Positions 23,577 through 32,319 of a DNA stretch of 47,993 nucleotides are shown here, piece by piece. A program made the position numbers and the translations under genes. Source of the stretch: Phosphoribacter sp964558825 (GTDB lineage: Bacteria > Actinomycetota > Actinomycetes > Actinomycetales > Dermatophilaceae); NCBI GenBank assembly GCA_964558825.1, contig CAZLGB010000004.1:1-47993 (forward strand), written 5' to 3'. The notes beneath the pieces were generated by a model. It had not been told where the DNA came from, made no database searches, and saw only the letters and a list, made by a program, of their open reading frames with translations. Position 1 is the stretch's first letter. The number at the start of each line of letters is the position of its first letter.

Positions 23577-25211
23577 ATGGAGTTTCGTTCGCCCGTTGCC
23601 GATCTGCAGATCCCCGAGGTCAGCCTGCCGGAGTTCGTCCTCGGCGGGCTGACCGAGGTCGACGCCGGGCGGGAGGCCATCGTCCACCATGCGACCGGGC
23701 AGCGGCTGACCTTTGGGCAGGTGCGCCGCGACGTCGAGGCGGTGGCGACCTGGCTGGCGGCTCGGGGGATCGGCCCGGGTGACGCGGTCACCGTCGCGCT
23801 GCCCAACTCGCCGGAATTCGTCACCGCCTTCCACGGGATCGTCCGGTCGGGGGCCGCCGCGTCGACGGCCAACACCGTCTATCAGGTGCGCGAGCTGGCG
23901 CACGTGCTGCGCTGCGCCGGCTCGCGGCTGGTCGTCACCAATGCCGATCTGCTGCAACGGGTCTGCGCCGCGGCTGCGGCGGTCGGGCTGGCGCCGGCGC
24001 AGATCATCGTGGCTGGCGTGGGTGCCCGTGAGGCGGCCGCGGCGGGTGGGCACACGGCATACGACGACGTGCTGGCGACCGAGCCGGACCCGCCGCGGCT
24101 GGAGGTCGACCCACGGACGCATGTCGCCGCCCTGCCGATGTCGATGGGGTATGCCGGGCTCCCCAAGGCCGTCGAGCTGAGCCACCGCAACGTCATCGCC
24201 AACGTCCTGCAATTCCCGGTCCACCTCGAGCCGATCCCGTCGACCGCATCGATCCTCGCCGTCGTGCCGATGAGCCACGGCTATGGCATCACCGCGCTCG
24301 CGAATTTCGGTCTGCGACGGCGACTTCCGATCTACACGATGCCCGCCTTCCAACCCGAGGCGCTCGTCGAGATCGTCGAGACCTATCGACCTACGGTGCT
24401 CTTCATCGTGCCTGGGATCGCGTCGTGGATCGCCACCGATCCGCGAGTGCTCGATGCCGACTGGTCGAGCGTCGAGCTCGCGGTGTGCGGGGCGGCGTCG
24501 ATCGAAGCCTCGGTGGCTGCCGCCGTGGAGGAGCGGCTCGGGTGCGATCTCGTCGTCGGGTGGGGGATGACCGAGCTCTCGCCGATCGCCGCCTTCCGGC
24601 CGCGCTGGCGGCGCGACATCGCGCACACCTCGATTGGTATGCCGATCCCCAATATCGTTGCGCGCGTGGTCGATCCGACGTCCGGGACGGATGTCGCGGT
24701 GCCCGCGGGAGGCGGCGAGTCGGCGGTCGGTGAGCTGTGGTGCCGGGGCGACAACGTCATGCTCGGCTTCCGGGGCGAGCCGGCGCAGACGGCGCGGATG
24801 GTCGACGCGGACGGCTGGCTGCACACCGGCGACCTCGTCACCGTCACCGCCGAGGGGTGTCTGACGATTACGGGCCGGTGCAAGGACCTCATCAAGAGCC
24901 GCGGCCTGCAGATCAGTCCCGCCGAGCTCGAGGCGGTGCTGCGCACTCATCCGGCGGTCGCCGACGCGGCGGTCTATCCGGTCGACATTCCTGCCGCGCC
25001 CGGCGACCAGGCGCCCTATGCGCTGGTGCAGCTCGCGCCGGGGACGAGTGCCAAGCCCTTCGAGCTCATCCGGTTTGTCGACGGGCAACTCGCGAAATAC
25101 AAGCAGCTCAAGTCGGTCGCCTTCGTCGACTCGATCCCGCGTGACGCGGCCGGCGAGATCCGCCGGGGCGAGCTGCCCGGCTGGGCCGCCGGGCACACCG
25201 TGCGCCCCTGA
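23577..25211 (+). CDS. AMP-binding (4-coumarate-CoA ligase-like) protein lacking key catalytic residues
   Basis: The protein has 544 residues with the full ANL architecture. A5 (GWGMTELSP), A7 (GWLHTGDLV) and A8 (GRCKDLIKSRGLQISPAELEAVL) are good. Two normally essential motifs are not. The phosphate-binding A3 loop, normally Y-S-S-G-T-T-G-L-P-K-G, is PMSMGYAGLPKAVELSH, with the Thr/Ser run lost. The A10 motif, normally P-R-x-A-S-G-K-I, is PRDAAGEIRRGEL, so the catalytic Lys is Glu. The protein may have lost acyl-adenylate formation or act only in the thioesterification half. The fold is otherwise intact and codon use is normal, so it is not a simple pseudogene. Confidence 0.85.
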   Translation: MEFRSPVADLQIPEVSLPEFVLGGLTEVDAGREAIVHHATGQRLTFGQVRRDVEAVATWLAARGIGPGDAVTVALPNSPEFVTAFHGIVRSGAAASTANTVYQVRELAHVLRCAGSRLVVTNADLLQRVCAAAAAVGLAPAQIIVAGVGAREAAAAGGHTAYDDVLATEPDPPRLEVDPRTHVAALPMSMGYAGLPKAVELSHRNVIANVLQFPVHLEPIPSTASILAVVPMSHGYGITALANFGLRRRLPIYTMPAFQPEALVEIVETYRPTVLFIVPGIASWIATDPRVLDADWSSVELAVCGAASIEASVAAAVEERLGCDLVVGWGMTELSPIAAFRPRWRRDIAHTSIGMPIPNIVARVVDPTSGTDVAVPAGGGESAVGELWCRGDNVMLGFRGEPAQTARMVDADGWLHTGDLVTVTAEGCLTITGRCKDLIKSRGLQISPAELEAVLRTHPAVADAAVYPVDIPAAPGDQAPYALVQLAPGTSAKPFELIRFVDGQLAKYKQLKSVAFVDSIPRDAAGEIRRGELPGWAAGHTVRP

Positions 25212-25270
25212 GCCGGCTCGCCGCGGTGCTCTCGCCGCGGCTGCTCAATCCTGGGCTGGGCTGGACGAGG

Positions 25271-26143
25271 TCAGGCGCCGCGGCACTCACGGGCGTATGC
25301 CGCAGGAGATCGCCCGATGGTGCGGGTGAAGTCGCGCGTGAGGTGAGCCTGATCGGCATACCCGAGCTCGGTGGCGACGGCTGCCCAGTCGACGTTGCTG
25401 CCGTCACGCACGAGCTCTGCGGCGTCGAGCAGCCGCGCGCGGCGGATGACCCAGGTCGGCCCCACGCCGGCGCACGAGGCGAACATCCGCTGCAAGGTGC
25501 GCGGGGTCACCGCTGCCAACTCGGCGAGCTGTTCGACGCGCCGGATGCGGCGGTCGCGCTCGGCCATCGTCGCCACCCTGGCCACCACTCGGGCGAGGGC
25601 GATCCGGTCGGGATCGCGCGCCACGAGCAGCTCGGCGAGTGCGGCGCCGAGACGCGCCGCCCCCTCGGCTGGCGGCACCTCGGCGCACGAGCGGGCCAGC
25701 ACGTCGGCATCTAGCCCGAGGAGCTGCTCGGCCGGAAGCACTCGATCGGTCAGGGCCTTGGCGTCGTCGACCCACGCCCCGAAGCCGCCGGTGGTCGTCT
25801 TGGCGGCGAGATTCCACCCGCGCCCGGTGAGCGTGCGGACACCGAGCCGGGTGGGCACCCCGTTGACGACGATGCGCAGGGGATAGGGCCCGGGAGGCGG
25901 GTGGGGGCCGGGCGGCGGCGCCACGCCGACCGAGATGTTGACCCCGGGCTGCGCCACCACGGCCTGGCGGTGGACGAAGCCCAGGCGCAGATCCCACCGC
26001 ACCGACCAGAACCAGTCGACGAGGCCCTCGAGCTCCGGCGGCGCTGGGAAGCGCTCGAAGTCGACATGCCGCACCATGGTCGCCGGGTCGATGATGCCCC
26101 GCGTGTCGGCGGGTATGCCGTGCGGAGACTCGAGTGGGACCAC
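25271..26143 (-). CDS. AraC-family transcriptional regulator
   Basis: The protein is about 290 residues. The C-terminal 100 residues are the two AraC helix-turn-helices: VEQLAELAAVTPRTLQRMFASCAGVGPTWVIRRARLLDAAELV, and WAAVATELGYADQAHLTRDFTRTIGRSPAAYARE. The N-terminal domain is of the DUF6597 type (FERFPAPPELEGLVDWFWSVRW), common in actinobacterial regulators. GTG 26143 gives the longest product; ATG 26077 (MVRHVDFERF) would fit the domain start as well. It is divergent from the TIGR03086 protein, which may be its target. Confidence 0.88.
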   Translation of the reverse strand: MVPLESPHGIPADTRGIIDPATMVRHVDFERFPAPPELEGLVDWFWSVRWDLRLGFVHRQAVVAQPGVNISVGVAPPPGPHPPPGPYPLRIVVNGVPTRLGVRTLTGRGWNLAAKTTTGGFGAWVDDAKALTDRVLPAEQLLGLDADVLARSCAEVPPAEGAARLGAALAELLVARDPDRIALARVVARVATMAERDRRIRRVEQLAELAAVTPRTLQRMFASCAGVGPTWVIRRARLLDAAELVRDGSNVDWAAVATELGYADQAHLTRDFTRTIGRSPAAYARECRGA

Positions 26144-26247
26144 CTTGTGACGTTATCTCGCAGCCCCGACAGCTCGGCATGGCTCGACAAAGGAGGCTGT
26201 CGCGAATCTTCAATCCGACCCCGGCGGGCCGCGATTACCGTCGAGAG

Positions 26248-26832
26248 ATGACCACGATTCAGCTCACCAGTGACCAGCTCAAGGCCGTCCTCACCGATCT
26301 GGCGGACGTCCTCGACGCGATCCCCGCGGACCGGGCCTCGGCGCCGACGCCCTGCACGGCATACGACATCGCGACCCTGCGGGGGCATGTCGTCGGCTGG
26401 CTGACCGCCTTCACCGACGGCTTCGCCGCGCCCGACGGGACCTGCTCCGACGCCGACGCGGTGCGCGTCGAGGGCACGGGCGCCGCGCAGGTGCGGGCCA
26501 ACGCCGAGCGGCTCGACGAGCTGCTGCCCGAGGCGGCGGCCCGGCCGCTGCGGATCGGCGAGTCGGACATGCCGGGGGAGCTGAGTCTGTCGATGATGCT
26601 GTGGGAATACCAGGTGCACGGCTGGGATCTGGCCCGCGCGATCGACCATCCGTGGCAGCCGGGTGTCGCCGGGTTGGAGGCGTCGCTCGCCTTCGCGCCG
26701 GGGATGCTCTCGGACGACTACCAGGGTGAGGGCAAGGCCTTCGGCCCGCGGGTGAGTATGCCGGCCGACGCCCCGGCGCTCGATCGGCTGCTCGGGCTCT
26801 CCGGTCGCGACCCGAGTTGGAGCCCGGCCTGA
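26248..26832 (+). CDS. TIGR03086-type metal-binding protein (DinB/mycothiol maleylpyruvate isomerase-like)
   Basis: The protein is 194 residues. It starts with a helical bundle typical of this family (DQLKAVLTDLADVLDAIPADRASAPTPCTAYDIATLRGHVVGWL), where the conserved His (LRGHVVGW) and the later H in YQVHGWDLARAI are metal ligands. These proteins are related to mycothiol-dependent maleylpyruvate isomerases. The physiological reaction is unknown for most of them. It is divergent from the AraC-family gene with about 100 bases between. Confidence 0.85.
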   Translation: MTTIQLTSDQLKAVLTDLADVLDAIPADRASAPTPCTAYDIATLRGHVVGWLTAFTDGFAAPDGTCSDADAVRVEGTGAAQVRANAERLDELLPEAAARPLRIGESDMPGELSLSMMLWEYQVHGWDLARAIDHPWQPGVAGLEASLAFAPGMLSDDYQGEGKAFGPRVSMPADAPALDRLLGLSGRDPSWSPA

Positions 26833-26840
26833 CCAACCCG

Positions 26841-27818
26841 TCAGCCCGGCAAGCCGTCCGGCGGCCAGGCGTAGTCGACGACGACCGGCGCGTGATCGCT
26901 CATCCGCGACGCAGCGTCAGGCCCCCGGTCGGTGCCGCCGCTCACTGCCGTGCGCGCCAGTCGCGGGGTCGCGAGGTGCAGGTCGATCCGCCACCCGGCG
27001 TCGGCCTCGAAGCGCCCCGGCAGCCAGCTCCACCACGAATAGGGGCCCTGGACAACAGGATTGACCTGACGCACGACATCGACGAGCCGCCGCGGACCGA
27101 TGAGCTCGTCGAGCCACTCTCGCTCCTCCGGCAGAAAGCCCTCGGTCTTGGACTGGCGCTTCCAGTTGACGACGTCGAGTGGGCCGTGGGCGATGTTGAG
27201 GTCGCCCATGAGCAGGAAGTCGCGGCCGCGCCGCTGAGCCTGCAGCCGCGTGCGCCGCACCTGGCGCGCAAAGCCGGCGAGGAAGCGCATCTTGCGCTGA
27301 TAGCGCGCGCCACCGTCGGGCGCCTCACGCGTGCTCCCCGGCCGCTGCAGGTGGGCCGGCAGCCCGCCCTTGGGCAGATAGAGCGAGGCCACGGTGATCG
27401 GCGCATCGGCCAGGTCGACCTCGAGATAGCGCCCCTGGTGGGCGAAGGCGCGCAGCTCGCGGGCGAGCGGCCCGTCGTCGTCGCTCCCGGCGGCGGGGTC
27501 ACCGGCGCCGGTGCCGAGCAGGTGGGCGGAGGGCATGCCTCCGGGGGCGATGAGGTGAACCTCGGCGCCCCACGCGCGCACCGCGGCGGGCGGCACCCGG
27601 GTGAGGATCGCGACGCCGTTGCGCCCGGCCGCCTGCCCCGGATCGTATGCCGCGTGGAAGTCGCCGAAGGCGTCGGTCGGCAGCTCGCCGACGGGGCAGC
27701 GCACCTCCTGCACAGCGACGACGTCGAGCCCTCGACCGGCCAACCAGTCGCCGAAACCACGCCGGTGGGCAGCGCGAATCCCGTTGACATTGAAGGTGGC
27801 CACGCGAAGCACGGGCAC
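26841..27818 (-). CDS. xth: Exodeoxyribonuclease III (AP endonuclease, Xth family)
   Basis: The protein is 325 residues. Motifs of the exonuclease III/APE1 family are all present: ATFNVNGIRAA, VVAVQEVRC (the metal-ligating Glu), YLPKG, GDLNIAHGPLDVVN and the C-terminal SDHAPVVVDY. It repairs abasic sites and degrades one DNA strand from 3' ends. It is longer than E. coli XthA (268) owing to a Gly/Ala-rich insert (GTGAGDPAAGSDDDGPLA) around residues 100-120. The start is GTG 27818. Confidence 0.93.
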   Translation of the reverse strand: MPVLRVATFNVNGIRAAHRRGFGDWLAGRGLDVVAVQEVRCPVGELPTDAFGDFHAAYDPGQAAGRNGVAILTRVPPAAVRAWGAEVHLIAPGGMPSAHLLGTGAGDPAAGSDDDGPLARELRAFAHQGRYLEVDLADAPITVASLYLPKGGLPAHLQRPGSTREAPDGGARYQRKMRFLAGFARQVRRTRLQAQRRGRDFLLMGDLNIAHGPLDVVNWKRQSKTEGFLPEEREWLDELIGPRRLVDVVRQVNPVVQGPYSWWSWLPGRFEADAGWRIDLHLATPRLARTAVSGGTDRGPDAASRMSDHAPVVVDYAWPPDGLPG

Positions 27819-27893
27819 ACCCTAGCCCGCTCGCGACGCCCACCTCGCCACGATCCGGCCGGCCGTCTGGGCACCCTGTGACACAGTGTGCCC

Positions 27894-28355
27894 ATGGCTG
27901 CCCCGCTCACCCTGCGCACCCGCATCGAGCCCTTCGGCCCGGCGGGGGCCTTCGTGCTCACCGACGAGCAGGTCACCGAGCTCGGCGGTGGCAAGCGCGC
28001 CGCCGTGCGCGTCACGGTCGAGGGTCGCACCGCCCGGCTGCGGCTCGGCGTCATGGGCGGGCTCAACGTCATCGGCCTCAGCAAGGCCAACCGCGTTGCC
28101 CTCGCGGTCGAGCTCGGCGACGAGGTCACCGTGCTCATCGAGGTCGACGAGGCGCCGCGCGAGGTCGACGTGCCGGAGGAGCTCGCCGCGGCCCTGGCGG
28201 CGGACCCGGTGGCGGGGGCGGCATACGAGCGGCTCGCCTTCACCCACCGCAAGGAGTATGCCGTGTGGGTCACCTCCGCGGTGAGGGCCGAGACCCGCGA
28301 GCGACGCGTTGCCCAGGCCATCGAGATGCTCCGCGAGGGGCGCACCCGCAGCTGA
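27894..28355 (+). CDS. YdeI/OmpD-associated family protein (DUF1905 plus bacteriocin-protection domain)
   Basis: The protein is 153 residues from ATG 27894. Residues 1-95 form the DUF1905 beta-barrel (TLRTRIEPFGPAGAFVLTDEQVTELGGGKRAAVRVTVEGRTARLRLGVMGG). The C-terminal part, with FTHRKEYAVWVTSAVRAETRERRVAQAIEMLREG, is the short helical OmdA/YdeI domain once named bacteriocin-protection. The function is unknown. A perfect small palindrome CTGTG-A-CACAG (27876-27886) precedes the start and could be an operator. Confidence 0.85.
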   Translation: MAAPLTLRTRIEPFGPAGAFVLTDEQVTELGGGKRAAVRVTVEGRTARLRLGVMGGLNVIGLSKANRVALAVELGDEVTVLIEVDEAPREVDVPEELAAALAADPVAGAAYERLAFTHRKEYAVWVTSAVRAETRERRVAQAIEMLREGRTRS

Positions 28356-28390
28356 AAAGCGCTGCGGCAGCTAGGCGCTCGGGCCGGGAT

Positions 28391-28774
28391 TCAGCCCGGC
28401 TCGCCCGCCGGCCGACGGTGCTCGACCAGCCCGACGGTGTTGCCCTCAGAGTCCTCCACGAAGGCCTGCCACTCGTCCATCCCCGCCGGCCCAAGGGTGT
28501 CGTCGGCATGGGTGAAGATCACGTGCGGCTCGCTCACCACGCGTGTGCCCGCCGCGCGCAGCCGCTCGATCGTCGCGGCGATGTCGTCGACCCGCACATA
28601 GAGGTATGCCGCCGGAGCACCGCGGTCGAGCAGCAGTCGCGTGGCGCCGAGGGTGAAGAAGACCAGCCCGGGCGGGTCGAAGCTCGCGGCCGGGGCCTGC
28701 CCGAGCAGATCGGCATAGAAGGCTGCTGCGCGCTCGAGATCCACCGCGCGCTGGGCCACTTGGACGAGCGTCAT
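28391..28774 (-). CDS. Glyoxalase/VOC-superfamily protein
   Basis: The protein is 127 residues. Its start is settled by a strong ribosome site: AGGAGG six bases before ATG 28774 (MTLVQVAQRAVDLERAAAFYADLLG). The more upstream ATG 28813 has none. It has the babb-babb VOC layout with VDLERAAAFYADLLGQ and, near the end, VEDSEGNTVGLVEHR. The metal-ligand set is incomplete as far as I can see, so it may be a binding or resistance protein rather than an active lyase. Confidence 0.85.
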   Translation of the reverse strand: MTLVQVAQRAVDLERAAAFYADLLGQAPAASFDPPGLVFFTLGATRLLLDRGAPAAYLYVRVDDIAATIERLRAAGTRVVSEPHVIFTHADDTLGPAGMDEWQAFVEDSEGNTVGLVEHRRPAGEPG

Positions 28775-28814
28775 CGTCGCCTCCTGGGTTGGGGGCCAGT
28801 CGAATTCAGCCATG

Positions 28815-29919
28815 TTAGGTGCTGCCCGACGTCGGGGTGAGCCGCAGCACGCTGCCGACGTCACCATCGACGAGCAGCCACAGGCTGCCATCCGGCCCCT
28901 GCTCGACCTCGCGAATGCGCTCGCCGAGGTCCCACCGCTCGCCGAGCGTCGCCGCCGTGCCGTCGAGGTCGACCCGGACGAGGGCCCGCCCAGACAGCGC
29001 GCCGACGAAGGCGTCTTCGCGCCACTGCGGAAAGAGCGCGCCGTCAGAGACGATGAGGCTGCTGGGGGAGATCGACGGATTCCACCACACGGGGGGTGGC
29101 GCGAAACCGTCCCCCGGCTGGTGGTCGGGGATGTCGGCGCCGCCGTAGTGCGACCCGTTGGAGACCAGCGGCCAGCCGGAATTGCGGCCCGGGAGAATGA
29201 GATTGACCTCGTCACCGCCTAGCGGCCCCATCTCCGACGACCAGAGGTTGCCTGCGGCGTCGAAGGCCAGCCCGAGCGGATTGCGGTGCCCCCAACTCCA
29301 GATCTGGGCGGCGAAATCTCCGCGGTCGGCGAGCGGATTGCCGGTCGCCGCGGCACCGTCGAGGTCGAGCCGGACGATCTTGCCGAGCGTGCCGTTGAGG
29401 TCCTGAGCCGGCTCGAGCTTCTGCCGGTCTCCCGAGGTGACAAGCAGGTGTCGACCGTCGGGGCTGAGGGCGATCCGGTGCCCGAAGTGGCCCGCGCCCG
29501 TGACCGTCGGCTGCTGTCGCCAGATGACCGTGAGCTCCTCGAGCCGGGGCGCCCCGTCGAGCCGCAGCCGCGCGCGCCCCACCACCGCCCCCGCCGTCCC
29601 GTCCGGTTGCCCCTGCGCCCAGCTGAGGTAGACGACGCCGTCCTGGTCGAATGCCGGGCCGAGGACCACGTCGCCGAGCCCGCCCTGGCCGGCATACGCG
29701 ACGGGAGGTATGCCGGCGACCTCGACCGTGCGCCCGGTCGCCGGGTCGAGCAGCACGAGCGCACCGGGCTGTCGGGTGACCAGGGCCCGGCCGTCCGGGA
29801 GGAAGGTCATTGCGCTGGTTGCCGCCCTCGGTGCCACCCCCATTGCTGCACGCGCCGAGGGCCACGCTCAGCGCGACGGCGACAAGCGCGGCCGACCAGC
29901 GGATGCGCGGGTGGCGCAT
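28815..29919 (-). pseudogene. PQQ-dependent sugar (aldose) dehydrogenase with frameshifted signal
   Basis: The catalytic frame (28815-29843) encodes about 340 residues of a soluble aldose dehydrogenase-type beta-propeller: AMTFLPDGRALV, GQGGLGDVVLGPAFDQDG, GAGHFGHRIALSPDGRHLLVTSGDR, GHRNPLGLAFD, NLWSSEMGPLGGDEVNL and YGGADIPDHQPGDG. In a different frame, ATG 29919 starts a clean lipoprotein signal (SAALVAVALSVALGAC). The two meet near 29810-29850 out of frame, and some 15-25 residues usual between signal and first blade seem missing. Either an indel has inactivated export, or the sequence has an error. The core domain is well preserved. Confidence 0.75.
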
Positions 29920-29973
29920 CAGTCCACGATACGTCGCGGGGCCGCCGCGGAGCCCGGGGTGCCAGAGGCGAGA

Positions 29974-31056
29974 TCAGCCGGCGGCCAGTGCCCGCGCGCA
30001 GCGCTCTTCGAGATAGGCGACGATCTGCCCGAAGGCCGCGAACACCGGATTTGTCGTCTGCCCGGCGACGAAGCGGTAGTAGATCTGCTGGGCGATGACC
30101 GCGAGGCGGAAGAGCCCGAAGACCTCGTAGAAGCGCCACTGCCCAGGCGTGACGGCGAGCCCCATGGCCTCGGTGTAGTGCGCGACGACCTGGGCGCGGG
30201 TCCACATGCCCGGGGCGTTGGTCGGCTGGCGGCGCTGCGCGACGAAGGTCGCGTCGTCGTCGGGCTGCACCCAATAGGCCAGTGCCGAGCCGAGATCCAT
30301 GAGCGGGTCGCCGATGGTCGCCATCTCCCAGTCGAGCACGCCGATGACCTTCGTGGGGTCGTGCGCAGAGAGGACGAGGTTGTCGAGCCGGAAGTCGTTG
30401 TGGATGACGACCTGCCCCACGTCGGCCGGTTCGTGCTCGGCCAGCCAGGCCATGACCGCCTCGAAGTCGGGCACGTCGGGCGTGCGAGCGGCCCGATAGC
30501 GAGTCGACCAACCCTCGACCTGCCGGTGGACATAGCCCTCGCCCTTGCCGAGCACGGTCAGCCCGGAGGCCTGTGCGTCGACTCGGTGCAGGGCGACGAG
30601 GGTGTCGATGGCGTTGCGGCACAGTGCATCCACGCCCGCCAGGTCGAGCCCGAGCTCCGGCGGCACCGACCTGCGCAGGATGTGCCCCGAGAGTCGCTCC
30701 ATGACATAGAAGTCCGAGCCGACGACGGCCTGGTCGTCGCAGAAGGCCACCATCCGCGGCACGGCCGGAAAGACCGGCGCGAGCGAGCTCTGGATGAAGT
30801 GCTCCCGGCGCATGTCGTGTGCGCCGCGGGCCTTGGTGCCCACCGGCGGCCGGCGCAGGATGAGGTCGCGGGCGGCATACCGCAGGACGTAGGTGAGGTT
30901 GGACGCGCCGCCGGTGTATTGCCCGACGCGAGGTATGCCGTCGAGGCCGGTCGGGTCAACCGCATTGTCTCGCAACCAGTTTGCGACCGCGACGACGTCG
31001 AAGGCGTCCTCGTCGCGGACCGGCGCCGCGCCGGCGAGGTCGTCAGGCGCGGTCAT
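29974..31056 (-). CDS. APH-fold kinase paired with an acyl-CoA dehydrogenase (ACAD10/11 kinase-domain-like)
   Basis: The protein is 360 residues of the aminoglycoside phosphotransferase fold. It has a nucleotide-binding start GQYTGGASNLTYVLRY, the catalytic loop VIHNDFRLDNLVL (HxDxxxxN) and the metal-binding DWEMATIGDPLMDLG. The gene overlaps the acyl-CoA dehydrogenase gene by ATGA (31053-31056), so the proteins are made together. In animals the same two domains are fused in ACAD10 and ACAD11, which were recently reported to use phosphorylation of 4-hydroxyacyl-CoA followed by elimination to break down 4-hydroxy acids. I infer the same kind of chemistry, not antibiotic resistance. Confidence 0.88.
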   Translation of the reverse strand: MTAPDDLAGAAPVRDEDAFDVVAVANWLRDNAVDPTGLDGIPRVGQYTGGASNLTYVLRYAARDLILRRPPVGTKARGAHDMRREHFIQSSLAPVFPAVPRMVAFCDDQAVVGSDFYVMERLSGHILRRSVPPELGLDLAGVDALCRNAIDTLVALHRVDAQASGLTVLGKGEGYVHRQVEGWSTRYRAARTPDVPDFEAVMAWLAEHEPADVGQVVIHNDFRLDNLVLSAHDPTKVIGVLDWEMATIGDPLMDLGSALAYWVQPDDDATFVAQRRQPTNAPGMWTRAQVVAHYTEAMGLAVTPGQWRFYEVFGLFRLAVIAQQIYYRFVAGQTTNPVFAAFGQIVAYLEERCARALAAG

Positions 31057-32312
31057 GAGCGGGCGGCATACGGCTTGAGCATGAGCTTGGCGACGGTGCC
31101 GAGGTGCACCTCGTCGGGGCCGTCGGCCAGGCGCAGCGCGCGCGCCCAGGAGTATGCCGTGGCGAGCGGGAAGTCGTCGCTCACCCCAGCACCGCCGTGC
31201 AGCTGGATCGCGAAATCGATGACGTCGCACGCCATCTGGGGCACGGCGGCCTTGATCTCGCTGACCTCGCTGAGCGCGCCCTTGATGCCGACCGTGTCGA
31301 GCTTCCACGCCGCGTGCAGCACGAGCAGCCGCGACTGGTTGATGGCGATGCGGGCCTTGGCGAGGCGCTCGCGGTTGCCGCCGAGGTCGGCGATGCGCTG
31401 GCCGAAGGCGACCCGGCTCGTCGAGCGCTCGAGGGCCAGCTCGAGCGAGCGCTCGGCGAGGCCGATGAGGCGCATGCAGTGATGGACCCGGCCCGGCCCG
31501 AGCCGGCCCTGGGCGATCGAAAACGCCTGTCCCGGGCCGCCGATGATCGACGACAGCGGCAGGCGCACGTCGGTGAGGCTGACCTCGCCGTGGCCGAGCG
31601 GCTCGTCATAGTGCCCCATGGTCGGCAGCATCCGCTCGACCCGCACTCCCGGGTGGTCCATCGGGACGGCGACCATCGAATGCTGGTGGTGGCGGTCCGC
31701 GCTGGGATCAGTGACCCCCATGAAGATGCCAACCTTGCAGTCGGGGTGGCCGGCGCCGCTGCTCCACCACTTGCGTCCGTTGACGACGACCTCGTCGCCC
31801 TCGATCGCTGCCGTCGCAGCCATATTGGTCGCGTCGGACGACGCCACTCCCGGCTCGGTCATGAGGAAGGCGCTGCGGATGCGCCCCTCCAGCAACGGCT
31901 CCAGCCAGCGCTGCTTCAGCTCGGGCGACCCGTAGTTGAGGAAGACCTCCATGTTGCCGGTGTCGGGAGCGTTGCAGTTGAAGACAATTGGCGCGAGCGC
32001 GCTGCGGCCGGTCTGCTCGGCGACGGTCGCATAGTCGCAATTGGTCAGCCCGGTGCCGCCGTCGGTGCCATAGCGCGCGGCATACCCGTCGCCGTGGCCG
32101 GCGGGGAGGAAGAGATTCCACAGCCCGGCAGCCCGTGCCTGCGCCTTGAGCTCGTCGACCTCGGGCACGGGCGGCCACGGGTCGGCACCACGGCCGCGAC
32201 GGGCCTCGATGTCGGCCAACATGTCGTGCTCGACCGGGGTGATCCGCTCGTCGATGAAGGCACGGACGCGGCCGGCGAGGTCGGCGGCCCGGGGCGAGGG
32301 GGCGAAGTCCAT
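31053..32312 (-). CDS. Acyl-CoA dehydrogenase (ACAD11-like)
   Basis: The protein is 419 residues. Visible acyl-CoA dehydrogenase features include FLMTEPGVASSDATNM, VNGRKWWSSGAGHPDCKVGIFMG, RVAFGQRIADLGG and the C-terminal LHGGAGVSDDFPLATAYSWARALRLADGPDEVHLGTVAKL. The ADGPDEVH ending is typical of the ACAD10/11 group, in place of the YEGTSQ of short-chain enzymes. The start is ATG 32312, just 7 bases from a -10 element, so the mRNA is probably leaderless. It is the first gene of an operon with an APH-fold kinase and is divergent from a TetR gene. Confidence 0.92.
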   Translation of the reverse strand: MDFAPSPRAADLAGRVRAFIDERITPVEHDMLADIEARRGRGADPWPPVPEVDELKAQARAAGLWNLFLPAGHGDGYAARYGTDGGTGLTNCDYATVAEQTGRSALAPIVFNCNAPDTGNMEVFLNYGSPELKQRWLEPLLEGRIRSAFLMTEPGVASSDATNMAATAAIEGDEVVVNGRKWWSSGAGHPDCKVGIFMGVTDPSADRHHQHSMVAVPMDHPGVRVERMLPTMGHYDEPLGHGEVSLTDVRLPLSSIIGGPGQAFSIAQGRLGPGRVHHCMRLIGLAERSLELALERSTSRVAFGQRIADLGGNRERLAKARIAINQSRLLVLHAAWKLDTVGIKGALSEVSEIKAAVPQMACDVIDFAIQLHGGAGVSDDFPLATAYSWARALRLADGPDEVHLGTVAKLMLKPYAARS

Positions 32313-32319
32313 GCCCTTG

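Noticed and set aside
29974..31056. APH-fold kinase as an aminoglycoside resistance gene
   Set aside because: Its ATGA overlap with an ACAD11-like dehydrogenase and matching motifs point to CoA-thioester metabolism rather than resistance.
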